Positions 54,400-63,997 of a stretch of 64,000 nucleotides of DNA are shown here, piece by piece (the first letter of the stretch is position 1; each line of letters begins with the position of its first letter). The DNA is taken from the NCBI GenBank assembly GCA_020310875.1, contig MU260073.1:528501-592500 (forward strand), in the 5' to 3' direction. The notes under the pieces were generated by a model. That model was not told the DNA's origin and did no database searches. It saw only the letters and a list, made by a program, of their open reading frames with translations. Made by a program: the position numbers and the translations under genes. The DNA is from Ceratopteris richardii (Eukaryota; Streptophyta; Polypodiopsida; Polypodiales; Pteridaceae).

Positions 54400-55152
54400 G
54401 CTAGTAAAGCGTCTCAAAGTTTGCTACAAGTCTAGCAGAACTTGTTTGGGTAGTTTTGAATTACCCATTGTGGGCTTATATGATGCGTCATGTATTGGTA
54501 ACAAAAGGACTATGGAATATTATGCAGGTTGTTGAAAGACATCTTGTTACACCTGCGAATACAAGTACTGCAAAATACAAGTACTCAAGCTAATGGAGAT
54601 GGCATCGAAGATGGTGATATTTTGCAAATTCCTATTCTTGCTACGGTTTCCGCTACACCTACTGTGGAGTAAATTTGTTGGGATGGCAGAGATGCTCACG
54701 CACATGCATTGATAGCCTTGTCTGTCAAATGTGCCATTATCCCTCACATTCGCTCTTGTAGAACAGCTAAGGATGCTTGGGATACACATTGTACCAATCT
54801 AGGAGTGAGGGCTCCTGTTGCTTACCTTCAAAAACAATTGGAGAGTGAGCATATGAATGAAGGTGATTCTATGGATAGTTTTTTGACAAAGATCAAGGAT
54901 TTGAAGGAACAATTTCTTTCTGTTGATGAAGTCCTTCCTAACAATTCAATTGTGCAGATTGTTCTAAATGGTCTTTCCAACTCATATCAGAGTTTTGCTT
55001 CTACTCTTCGTTTGACGATGAAAGGCAATCCAAATGCCTAAACATTTGAAGAGTTAGTTTTTGTTCTGATGCACGAAGACCAATCCAGATAGAACAGATC
55101 TAAACAGCGAGTCGTAACAAACGAGAACTATGTCGTAAAAAGAGAACACTCT

Positions 55153-55248
55153 CGTCAAAAATTACATGTTTTCACCTCATTTTTGGAATTCCTTTACACC
55201 AGTATACATACATTACAAAAATGAGGTGAAAACAAGTAATTTTTGACG
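55153..55248. repeat. Near-perfect hairpin (33-bp arms), MITE-like
   Basis: Left arm 55153-55185 (cgtcaaaaattacatgtttt and onward) and right arm 55216-55248 are reverse complements at 32 of 33 positions, separated by a 30-base loop. The total length of 96 bp could be a very small foldback MITE, the end structure of a larger element, or a small-RNA precursor. No clear target duplication was found next to it. It lies just beyond the 3' end of the DUF7869-type gene. Confidence 0.7.
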
Positions 55249-55311
55249 TTTTTTGTCATTTTCTCAAAAAAAAAAAGAGCTCAAAATGTAGTCAAAATTT
55301 CACTATATTAG

Positions 55312-55401
55312 GCATTGACGTGTCCCAAAATGTATATGATAAGACATTGACATGTCCAAAATCTATATGATAAGACATTGACATGTCTAAAATATATATA
55401 A
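55312..55401. repeat. Tandem repeat, about 31 bp, three copies
   Basis: Three successive copies of a unit with cattgacatgtccaaaa followed by tatatgataag, slightly diverged, lie between the hairpin and the end of the DUF7869-type gene. With the hairpin, this is all I see in the 55106-55558 gap. Confidence 0.8.
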
Positions 55402-55558
55402 GAATGTAGAAATCAATAGTTTTTACACAAAAATAACATTTTAGACATATCTTTAATGGGTGGATATCTGATTGTTATTCAAAATTGCTACAAAACATGG
55501 TTTCATTAACCAAACTACTTTGAGGCATTTACATAAGCACTAAAAATGTCTGAGAGCT

Positions 55559-58363
55559 TCAATGCAACTCACAACTTTGTCGATCTATGTCTACACCCTC
55601 ATCATCTGATGCACTTGATTCAGTCTCATACTGTTGAGAGCTCTCTTCTTCTTCTTCTATATCCACAAGAGCTCTATCTTCATCCACGTACATACCAAAT
55701 TCTGCAGGATCATGCACAACTCTTCTTGTTTTCCTATGATTTCCTGTACCACATACATCTGGAAGCTTTTGTTTTATCATGTTGATGGTTGCTTTCCTCA
55801 AGTGACCAGTTTTTGTCAAGGAAAAATCATAAACAAGAATATCTACATCATCCATTTTAAGAGTGGATGTGCTTCGAATATTCTTTTTCCTTTTTGAACC
55901 TGTTCGTTTAGTATCACACACCATTTCTAAGTTATATTTACCTGTGAATGCATTACTACTTTTAGTGTAATACCAATGCACCACCAAAGCCTCTATTCTT
56001 CTCTGATCAATATCTTTAGTTATCTCTAAAACCTTTGCAATCCAAAATGGTCTGGTAGCCTCATCACCATCAGCAAGTACTGCAATAAGCGTTCCAACAT
56101 TTATCTCTATTAAATTTCCTTGCCATCTTGCTTCTGCCTGTTTTGTCATCCTTGGGCCTACATAAATATTTCTTTCTGGTGGATGTATAAAACTTTGAAG
56201 TGCATCTGCATTACATGCTTGGGCCACATTCACGGATCTTTGTGTACAAAAATCCCATGTGAATGGAACATCAACTGGCCAGTGACCTGCAATTGTATAC
56301 TGTATAATCTCTTCTTGATGATTGAAAAAGTCCTCCCACCAAGATACATCTTGATCTCCAGCATATTTTTTTGCACGCTCAATATGTCTCTTCTTTTCAA
56401 TGAGTGCATGCATCCAGCTTTTACTTTGATCAACCACACTTCCACATCTTTCTGTATTGTTTTTATCTTCATATGGTGATTGTTCTGCACCATACACTGT
56501 TACAGTAGACAAATTAGGCACCTGCAATAAGAAACTGCATCCCTCTTTAGGCTCCCACCCAAGAGAAGATGAATACTGCTTTGCAAATAAAAGGGTTATT
56601 TCATCAACCCTCCTCATCAAGAATACATGGTTGAAACTAATATTGTGCAATGGAGCCAAAACCTTAGCACTGTTATCAAGGCCCATTGAGCAAAAGTGCT
56701 TAAAGTCATAAATCTGTGTGAGGTGTTGAACTTCTGGTTTTGGAGTATATGCTTCTGAAATCAGCTCAGATAAAATCGGAAGAGTAAAAGCATTGTTACG
56801 TGCCAACTTCTTAGAGAAAGTACTGAACATTTGATCAATGTGATCATGAGTGTGGCCAACCAAAAGAAAATTTACCTTAACCTTCTGAAATACCTGTTTT
56901 TCAACAAGCATGCTTAAATATCCAAAGACTGTAGAATTTTTATTCTCTCTTGGAGTATTATCTAGTTGCAAATATAGAGTTGGTGGCAAAAGACCCTTCC
57001 ATGATTGCAAAACACGATGAATGACAGTAACTGTAAGGTTTGGATCATTATGCACATTCGGATATGTGAAGAAAACCTTGGACATTACAGTTCCATTGTA
57101 TACCAAAGCGCCAACCAAATGCATTTGCACAAGGACTTCATCTCCAATGTCCTTAGGGATGCGATAAAAATGTGGCAAACAAGTTTTTTTTTTATCCATA
57201 CCATCGATCAACAAACACATATAACGCTCCGGATTTCTGAGTGCCTTACTTCGATGATGAATTGCTTTCTTTCTCTCTAATGCTTGACTATCACGATGGT
57301 TGTTAAGAAGGTTTTTAAAATTATGCTTTTCCTGTGGTGTTGTAGCCCCTTTTGCCATGTTTTTCAAAGTGGCGCAAACTGAACATTCACCCATTCTAAC
57401 TTTACGAGGAATAGAAACATTGTTAAACTCTTCCTTCCATAATCGAGTAAAGTGACGATACAACACATACTTCTCATTTCTATTTTCCATGTCTTCTCTA
57501 TATATTTGAAATACCTCTCGACGAGTAAAGTTATCTGACAAGTGCAACCTTCCAGTTGTAGGCATAACTTCATAATGCAAGCTAAAATAGTTCATCATCC
57601 AATTCATTGCATGACGTCCAACAGATCCTTTGGTCCCAACATGGAACGTATCCAAAATGAGATCCCCATTCAAAAACCCTTGTTGAACCCTATGTATTCT
57701 AAAATTTCCTACACCCATTGCAATTTTAAATGCAGCCCTACAGCATGGCATCCCTTGAGTAAAGAAATATTCAAAACCAACACGCGTTACTGACATGTTA
57801 TCCTCAATCATTTGCATGCAAGAAACAAGGTATATATCTTGCCTTTCACTATCTAAATGGAGGAATTTTTCTCTTATGTGCTTTAGTTTCTTCATCCCTA
57901 AATTATACAAGCATTTCAAACCACAACAATGCTTCACAATATCCAATGCAATCTGTCTATCTGAAGTAAGAAATTTAAATCTTTTTCGACTTACTTCACG
58001 AGACCTTCTTTTAAATCGTAGATTGAGCTTGCTTTGCTTTTTCGTTGCTCCACATGCACTTGAGTCAGAAGGGAGATCAATGGTTGGATCAGATGGGAGA
58101 TCAAGAGGTGCATTTGGTTGAGCAGCATTGCACTGTAAATTGGATAACTTAAATGACTCAACAGAAAACATGGAATCATCAGCACGTTCTAAATCATAGG
58201 GATCATCACTTCTCTGGAAAGGTTCAACTGAGAACAATGAATCAATATGAGCAGAGGAAGCTGATGCCCAAGCATCCACTGAAAAGATTGAGCTCATCTT
58301 CACTGAGTTCACAGAAGACTGAAGATGAATGACCTTTGTAAATAAGTAGAAATCCGAGATCAA
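55559..58363 (-). CDS. DUF7869-type protein with RNase H/DDE-like acidic motifs and possible barrel C-terminus
   Basis: A single 934-codon frame without introns. The central half matches my memory of the DUF7869 family, which is common in non-seed plants and some animals: a CxxC segment (MGECSVCATL), then LLIDGMDKK near 384, LYLQLDNTPRENKNS near 464 and FLLVGHTHDHIDQMFS near 504. The spaced acidic residues in beta-strand-like contexts resemble an RNase H-fold transposase/integrase core. Upstream lies a basic region (RFKRRSREVSRKRFKF, near 110-130). Downstream, about 750-830 (GTLIAVLADGD, FWIAKVLEI, VVHWYY), the pattern resembles a Tudor/chromo-type barrel. The C-terminus is acidic and serine-rich. 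I chose the first ATG; an alternative lies 22 codons later (MSSIFSVDAW). It is divergent to the methyltransferase gene. It could be a transposase or a domesticated derivative; no catalytic activity is shown. Confidence 0.75.
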   Translation of the reverse strand: MISDFYLFTKVIHLQSSVNSVKMSSIFSVDAWASASSAHIDSLFSVEPFQRSDDPYDLERADDSMFSVESFKLSNLQCNAAQPNAPLDLPSDPTIDLPSDSSACGATKKQSKLNLRFKRRSREVSRKRFKFLTSDRQIALDIVKHCCGLKCLYNLGMKKLKHIREKFLHLDSERQDIYLVSCMQMIEDNMSVTRVGFEYFFTQGMPCCRAAFKIAMGVGNFRIHRVQQGFLNGDLILDTFHVGTKGSVGRHAMNWMMNYFSLHYEVMPTTGRLHLSDNFTRREVFQIYREDMENRNEKYVLYRHFTRLWKEEFNNVSIPRKVRMGECSVCATLKNMAKGATTPQEKHNFKNLLNNHRDSQALERKKAIHHRSKALRNPERYMCLLIDGMDKKKTCLPHFYRIPKDIGDEVLVQMHLVGALVYNGTVMSKVFFTYPNVHNDPNLTVTVIHRVLQSWKGLLPPTLYLQLDNTPRENKNSTVFGYLSMLVEKQVFQKVKVNFLLVGHTHDHIDQMFSTFSKKLARNNAFTLPILSELISEAYTPKPEVQHLTQIYDFKHFCSMGLDNSAKVLAPLHNISFNHVFLMRRVDEITLLFAKQYSSSLGWEPKEGCSFLLQVPNLSTVTVYGAEQSPYEDKNNTERCGSVVDQSKSWMHALIEKKRHIERAKKYAGDQDVSWWEDFFNHQEEIIQYTIAGHWPVDVPFTWDFCTQRSVNVAQACNADALQSFIHPPERNIYVGPRMTKQAEARWQGNLIEINVGTLIAVLADGDEATRPFWIAKVLEITKDIDQRRIEALVVHWYYTKSSNAFTGKYNLEMVCDTKRTGSKRKKNIRSTSTLKMDDVDILVYDFSLTKTGHLRKATINMIKQKLPDVCGTGNHRKTRRVVHDPAEFGMYVDEDRALVDIEEEEESSQQYETESSASDDEGVDIDRQSCELH

Positions 58364-59500
58364 GTGAAGATATCACATCAAATGTCACATCAAGAAGATA
58401 TGAAATCAAAAGCTTATTAAAGTACATTAAATAACATAAAACATCAAATTACATCAAATCACTTAATTACTCAAATATACACTAATAAGGGAACCAAAGA
58501 TTTGATTCACTTTTGATTCAAATGAGAAACACAGTTGATTTCTAACTACATATGAGTCATTCAGTCTAAGCATTGTGAATGAATCAAAATATATCCAAGT
58601 TGAGTTCCAACAGGAATATATAATAAAATTATTTGGAGAAATTTTACAAGAAGAAATTTTACAACTGGAATATATCCAAGTTGAGTTCCAACTGGAATAT
58701 GCTATGCCATTGAACACTATACAAGAAGAAATTTTACATTTGGTTAAGATTTCAAGGATTAGGTTTTATTGTGGTCTTGGCTAGATATCAAAGAGGTAGA
58801 TGAAAGTATATTGAAAAAGAATTATGTGTAAAAGAGGCACACAGAAAGTATATTCATACATTGATTTTCCATTTCAACAATGTGTTACAAGATAAATGTG
58901 AATATGAACTAAAGTGTGGAGGATAACACTATAAAGATGTCATTAATCTCACAACTTAGACCTAATTTTCTCCCAAGCAACAGACTCTAAGAAAAAACTT
59001 CTACATGAGATTAGAAATCCTCATGTACATACCATACTGTTGCCATTGAAGTTTAATTTCCATGCAAATGTATATAAATAGTTGCAAGGTTCTGTACTAG
59101 AATGTTTATTCATAGTGATTTTCCATTTCAACAGTGAGTTACAAGATAAATGTGAATATGAACTAAAGTGAGGAGGGTAATACTATAAAGATGTCATTAG
59201 TCTCCCACATTTAACACAACTTTGACTTGATTTTCTCCCAAGAAAGAGATTCTTAGAAACAAATCTCTACATGAGTTTAGACATCCTCATGGACATACCA
59301 TACTCTTGCCATTGAAATGTAATTTCTATGCAAATGTATATAAATAGTTGCAAGGGTCTATGAATATTTCATTAAAGTGGCTCTAAAACAGCCTATTTGT
59401 GTGGGTGCTATTCCCTGGTTAGATAAGTTGACAGATTTAGTTAGCAAGTGGACTCATTCAGTTAGATCCAGTTAGTTTCTGGTTCAAGTTACCCAATTGC
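58364..59500. promoter_or_regulatory. Shared upstream region of the divergent gene pair, with tandem duplications
   Basis: These roughly 1.2 kb separate the start codons of the DUF7869-type gene and the methyltransferase gene and should contain both promoters. There are two sets of duplications. A roughly 80-bp unit is repeated (atatatccaagttgagttcc at 58588 and about 58674, and acaagaagaaattttaca at 58646 and 58720). A roughly 250-bp unit is also repeated (58851-59100 and 59107-59360), sharing gattttccatttcaaca, cataccatact and tatataaatagttgcaagg. No other gene is visible. Confidence 0.7.
58851..59360 (+). repeat. Tandem duplication of about 250 bp upstream of the methyltransferase gene
   Basis: Copies at 58851-59100 and 59107-59360 are roughly 85-90 percent alike by eye, with small indels. 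Each ends in a TATA-like tatataaatag, so each could carry core-promoter sequence. Confidence 0.85.
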
Positions 59501-59510
59501 CTATAAATAC
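59501..59510 (+). promoter_or_regulatory. Probable TATA box of the methyltransferase gene
   Basis: ctataaatac is followed about 75 bases later by a start codon in good context (gccATGg). Transcription would start near 59530-59540, in a purine-rich leader (gagcaagagagagcagcaga). Confidence 0.65.
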
Positions 59511-59577
59511 CAGAGGAGGAGATCATTCGCATTTTCAAAATCCACGAGCAAGAGAGAGCAGCAGAGCACAGACAGCC

Positions 59578-62500
59578 ATGGAGCACAGAGGTCAGCATAC
59601 CAGCAAGCCAAGTCTGATGGAGAAGAAGAATGTTGGCAAAAGTACCAAGAGGTAGACAAAATCATAACATAAATAAAGATTCCAAAAAGATTCCCTCTGT
59701 ATGTCTGTGTAAATATCTGATTTCTAGGTATTTATTTTTCTTACCTCTAGAAATATGGATCCAAAGCATGTACAGCTCGATGCCTGGCATCGACTTTAAG
59801 GTGTAAGTCGATGCCAGGCATCGACTTAGGATTGCAAGTCGATGCCAAGCATCGACTTGCAGGTGCAAGTCGATGCTAGGCATCGAATTGTCGGTGCAAC
59901 ATCGACTTGCACCGACAAGTCGATGCCTGGCATCGACATGCACCTACAAGTCGATGCCAGGCATCGACTTGGGCCCAAAAGTCGATGCCAAGCATCGACT
60001 TGCCGGCATCAACATACACTGAAAAGTCGATGCCAGGCATCGACTTTTGGGTGCAAAGTCGATGCTTGGCATCGGCTTTTGGGCCCAAGTGGATGCTTGG
60101 CATCGACTTTTGTGCCCAAGTCGATGCCAGGCATCGACTTTGTGTGCAAGTCGATGCCAGGCATCGACTTGAGGGTAAAAGTCGATGCCAGGCATCGACT
60201 TGGCCCAAAAGTCGATGCCAAGCATCGACTTGGGCCCAAAAGTGGATGCCAAGCATCGACTCTTGCACCCCCAACTCGATGCCTGGCATCGACTTTCACC
60301 CTCAAGTCGATGCCTGGCATCGACTTGCACACAAAGTCGATGCCTGGCATCGACATGCACTTAAACATCGATGCGTGGCATCGACCTGAAGCTCGAAATC
60401 GATGCCTTGCATGGACTTGGGCCTTTGAAACCACATTTACGTTTGATCTGATATTTCCAAGTGCCTTCAGGGATGCGGAGTACAAGGATGAAAGGCCCAT
60501 CAAGAAGCTCAGAGTCACCATGGGCTCTGCTGACCAGCAACGTGACAAAGGCAGTGGTCACCAAGCAAATCCAAAGAAAATTATTGCACCATTATCCTCT
60601 GAGAAGGCCAGCAACCCACTAGGAATATCCTCAGGTGGACAGAGTAGCATAAAAATTCCTGTGGAGGATCCAAATATGAAGGAAAGGTCTAGGGAGACCG
60701 AGGTCATGAGGACAGATCGTCCACTTTGGGACATGACAAATCTCGAATGGTGCCTTCAGTACGTTGAAGAGAAGAATGCAGTCCTCCTTGTGTTCGCAGG
60801 GGCCTATGGCAGAGGAAAGATCACGACAACACAAGGTTTTCAGTATGGACTTGTTTACAAATTGGATTATGAAGATGAAGATTTTGACAACCTTCTTTTC
60901 TTGGTGGAGACATCGAAAGGATTAAGAAATGTCATATGCAAGATGGATTTCTTGTGCCCAGAGTGCTGTGTTCCAGAAGGGCTAGCTCAGATATGCAGAG
61001 ACTCAGTGAATTTCATCAAGGACCTGATGCCATGGATCCAGGGCAATATCATGCCAACACAGCACAAGAAGACGACCCCTGTAAAGGCAAGGGGTAAGCA
61101 GAGTGTGCAGAAAAAGCCCCAAAAGAAAAAGAAGATAATTTCAGAAGAGGACTTTTCTGACTCAAGCTCTAGCTCTGGGGACATAATTGTTGCACCTGGT
61201 GGAGAGCTTGCATCTAGTGTGCTTGGCACTGAGCAGAATAAGATAAGGGAGGACATAGCTAGAAGAAAAGTTGTGAAGAAGGGGCAGTTGTTCCACCTGC
61301 CGATTAATATTATCCACAGGCCACCAGTGGATCCAGTCACAGGGAGGAGGCCCCTTGAGATCAGGGAGCCACATAATTTGCACGTCCAGAATCTTAAGAA
61401 GAAAATGAAAATAAATCCTCATGCTACTGTTGTGCCATTCCTTGTCATGGTGGATCCGAATGAGTGCAGCTGTGTGGAGGATTTCAATGAGGGTTTGTTT
61501 GAGGATTACACTTATTATGTGATTGGAGGTTCACACTCTGCAGAGGCTCGTAGACAGTTAGTGAAGGAGCACCCTACTACATTCTTCTTTAGGTATGCAG
61601 AGTGTAAGATATATGTTGGTCTTACAACTGAGGAAGCCAAGCTTCTTGCTTGGGATCACAACAACGACAATGACTACAGGCAGAAAATGTCCTCCATAGA
61701 GAGAATTCGGTTCTTCCACCATGAATACGAAGATTGTCTTGTGAAGGAAGCTGGGAGAATACATCCCAATCTACGAAAGCAATGCCTTATTGAGGTTGGA
61801 ATTGCATTGGATGAGAATAGAAAGTCAGATGCTTTGAGGAAATATGATCCATGGTTTCAACTGGCATTGAGATCAGGTGAGATCTGGGATCTTCAGGATA
61901 GAATTTTCACAATGTGGGAGCACAAGGAGGTCAAGGGCCAGAAGCAACGAAAGTCGAGGCCAGACCCACAAGTTGATCTGAAGGGAAAGGGAAGGAAAGT
62001 TGACCTTTCAATTGAAGAGGCTCCTGAGGACATGAAGCTGACCCCATGGAGGGCCCTTCAAGGAATCAAGGATGATACATTGATCATATCAACTTTGTCA
62101 AGGGTAATCTCGAAGGAGTTAAGCCTCGAGGAGATGGTGACTGAGCTCAATAAGTATGTATGTTATTCTCAGATCCTTTTTCCCTCCTCCCATGCTTCTT
62201 GTCTAACCTAGTCTCTTTTATATTTATGTGTCTGTAGTCATAAAGTGTACATGAAGATTCAGGAGGTGATGATGAAGAGGCTGGGTTGCTTTTCTTGGAC
62301 AGAAGTCCAAGCAGACTATCCAACCACATCATCCTACAAAGCCTTATCAGAATATTTCATCCTGTTTCGTGATTGGGTAGGTTCTCTTATCAGAATATTT
62401 CATCCTAACCAATTTGATGCATTGCATGGCATTGACTTGGGGGCATAAGTCGATGCCTGGCATCGACTTGGGGGCATAAGTCGATGCCTGGCATCGACTT

Positions 62501-63997
62501 GTGGGCATAAGTCGATGCCTGGCATCGACTTGTGGGCATAAGTCAATGCCTGGCATCGACCTGCAACCAAAGTCGATGCCTGGCATCGACCTCGTGGCAA
62601 AAGTCGGTGCCAGGCATCGACTTAGGTCCCTAGGTCGATGCCAAGCATCGATTTTCAGTAGAAGGTCGATGCCTAGCATCTACCCCAACAAGAAATCGAT
62701 GCCATACATCCGTTCTTTATGTTCTGTTTGCTGTACCGAAGAGCTCTTCTAATTGTCTTTCCAATTTGTTCTGCAGAAACCAAGGAAAAGTAAGTCTTCA
62801 GAGGTACTAGATGATTGCCCCCTTGCATTCCTTGCTCACATTCAAAGAGCAAGGCATGAGAAATCTAGACTGAAAGCGAAGGAGATGGATTTTGATGATG
62901 AACCCGATCTTAAATGTTTCTCCAATCCCCTAGACCCCCTTAGGCCTGTATATTACAATGTGTTCTGTAGTGATGTAAATAATATTTGTTCTGTTGTGCC
63001 TAGAAAACATTTCTCCCTTCTCATAGCGGACATACCCTATGGATTTAGGATGTTAGGATCAGTTAATGATGATGAACCCTTCAAACACCCTCAGATTCGG
63101 AAGATGGTCACTGATTTTGCAGAGTTGACTATGTCTCCTCTTTGGAGGATAGTAATTTTCCATAGCAGAGACCAGTCTTTCTCTGTTTCAACTGCTCTGA
63201 AGGCAACATGTCATGCTGTGGAGTGCCTCACTTGGTAAGTAATCTTCTTTCTATCTCCATGGCTTTAATGATGCCCTATGTGGCTCATAGTTCTTTTTTG
63301 CAGGGTGAAGACAAACGTAAATCACACTCCTTTGCATCGGTTTGTGAGCGCCACTGAATGCATTACAGTTGGCTATTATGATGAAGTAAGCAAAAGGAGA
63401 GTCAGGGAGCATTGCAATGAGAATGGGATCTCAAATGTGCTCATGTTCCCAGCCGTTACCAAGAAACTTCGTCATGTAGCTGGGGACATGACTTTGGTTA
63501 ACCCTTATCAGAAGCCACAAAAACTCATAATGAGATTGCTTCAGCTATTTTCCAATGATGATGACTGGTTCCTAGAACTTTTTTCGGGCACAGGTAATTT
63601 CAATTTTCACAATTTTCATTAGTCATTGTTGATTGAAGCCTCTAAGAGGTTTTCTGCTGTTTCAGGAACGACTCTGGCTTGCTCCTTAAAGATGTTCAGG
63701 CACTGCATAGCTGTGGAGAAGGATGATGCTCAAGTGAGCTTCATTAGAATGAGAATCAATGGGCTGAATGAATGCCCAGATGAAGACCAAGAGGTTGGAA
63801 GGAAGCACATTGCAGATACGGAGAGATTCCAACCAGCTTCAAGGGAGCCTGTTCCCCCACTTGCAAATGAACCTGGGGACATGGCTGACCTTGAAGAGCC
63901 AATCTTGGAGCAAGAGAGGCAAGATAGGTGTTCTAATGTGTCAGAGGATACCAATACCCTTGAGCCTGAGGAAAGCTATGATCAGCTTCTATTGTAG
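59578..63997 (+). CDS. ParB-like domain fused to a beta-class DNA amino-methyltransferase, 6 exons
   Basis: Predicted to transfer a methyl group from S-adenosylmethionine to the exocyclic amino group of adenine or cytosine in DNA, probably in the nucleus. Exons inferred from GT-AG sites with consistent phase: 59578-59651, 60471-62153, 62238-62376, 62777-63234, 63304-63593, 63666-63997; 2976 nt, 991 residues. Residues about 230-258 form a lysine-rich patch followed by an acidic serine tract (possible nuclear localisation). Residues about 300-430 look ParB/Srx-like (LPINIIH, YYVIGGSHSAEARRQ, TTEEAKLLAWDHNN). The catalytic part has DIPYG at 717-721 (a variant of DPPY), NPYQKPQKLI near 850 and ELFSGTGTT near 876, the permuted order of beta-class enzymes such as CcrM. 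ParB-methyltransferase fusions are common in bacteria and phages, so ancient transfer is plausible. Exon 1 is inferred from the TATA box, start context and matching phase. N6A versus N4C specificity cannot be told. Confidence 0.85.
59776..60416. repeat. Palindrome array 1 (about 20 units) in intron 1 of the methyltransferase gene
   Basis: About 20 copies, plus two partial ones, of the 19-bp palindrome GTCGATGCC-T/A-GGCATCGAC lie every 30-32 bases, separated by 10-14-base variable spacers such as ttgggcccaaaa and ttgcaggtgcaa. Variants often change both arms compatibly or sit at the centre (CCTGG, CCAGG, CCAAG, CTTGG). The array fills most of intron 1 (59652-60470). It reads open in several frames on both strands because of its symmetry, but exon phase shows that it is intronic. 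Confidence 0.95.
62415..62711. repeat. Palindrome array 2 (about 10 units) in intron 3 of the methyltransferase gene
   Basis: About ten units of the same 19-bp palindrome lie in intron 3 (62377-62776). The 5' half is very uniform (units from 62449 with cttgggggcataa or cttgtgggcataa spacers) and the 3' half is degenerate. Here the centre is mostly T (CCTGG). The array begins about 40 bases after the splice donor and ends about 65 bases before the acceptor. Confidence 0.95.

Larger units (their letters stand above)
47466..55105 (+). mobile_element. Copia element C3, 5' part only, split by A3
   Basis: This plus-strand C-family copy has an LTR at 47466-47694, a primer site ttggtatgagagcagg, a leader to 47921, and then, beyond the A3 insertion, leader and Gag at 54400-55105 (AHALIALSVKCAIIPHIRSC, NGLSNSYQSFASTL). 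It stops within Gag; protease, integrase, RT and the 3' LTR are absent. A3 therefore sits in the untranslated leader. It is old, truncated and broken. Confidence 0.85.

Noticed and set aside
59776-60416. CRISPR-like appearance of the palindrome arrays
   Set aside because: Spacers are only 10-14 bases and resemble one another, no cas genes are present and the host is a eukaryote.
59842-60470. Long open frames through palindrome array 1 on both strands, giving repeated MPGID/SRCQAST-like peptides
   Set aside because: A palindromic, regularly spaced repeat without stops stays open in several frames by construction. TATA box, start codon at 59578, a GT donor at 59652 and an AG acceptor before 60471 in matching phase place the array in an intron.
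63020-63600. Alternative reading of the methyltransferase as a tRNA guanine-N2 methyltransferase (TDPPYG type)
   Set aside because: The QKP segment followed by ELFSGTGTT downstream of the DPPY-like motif is the permuted DNA-methyltransferase order; the tRNA enzymes have the glycine-rich motif first.
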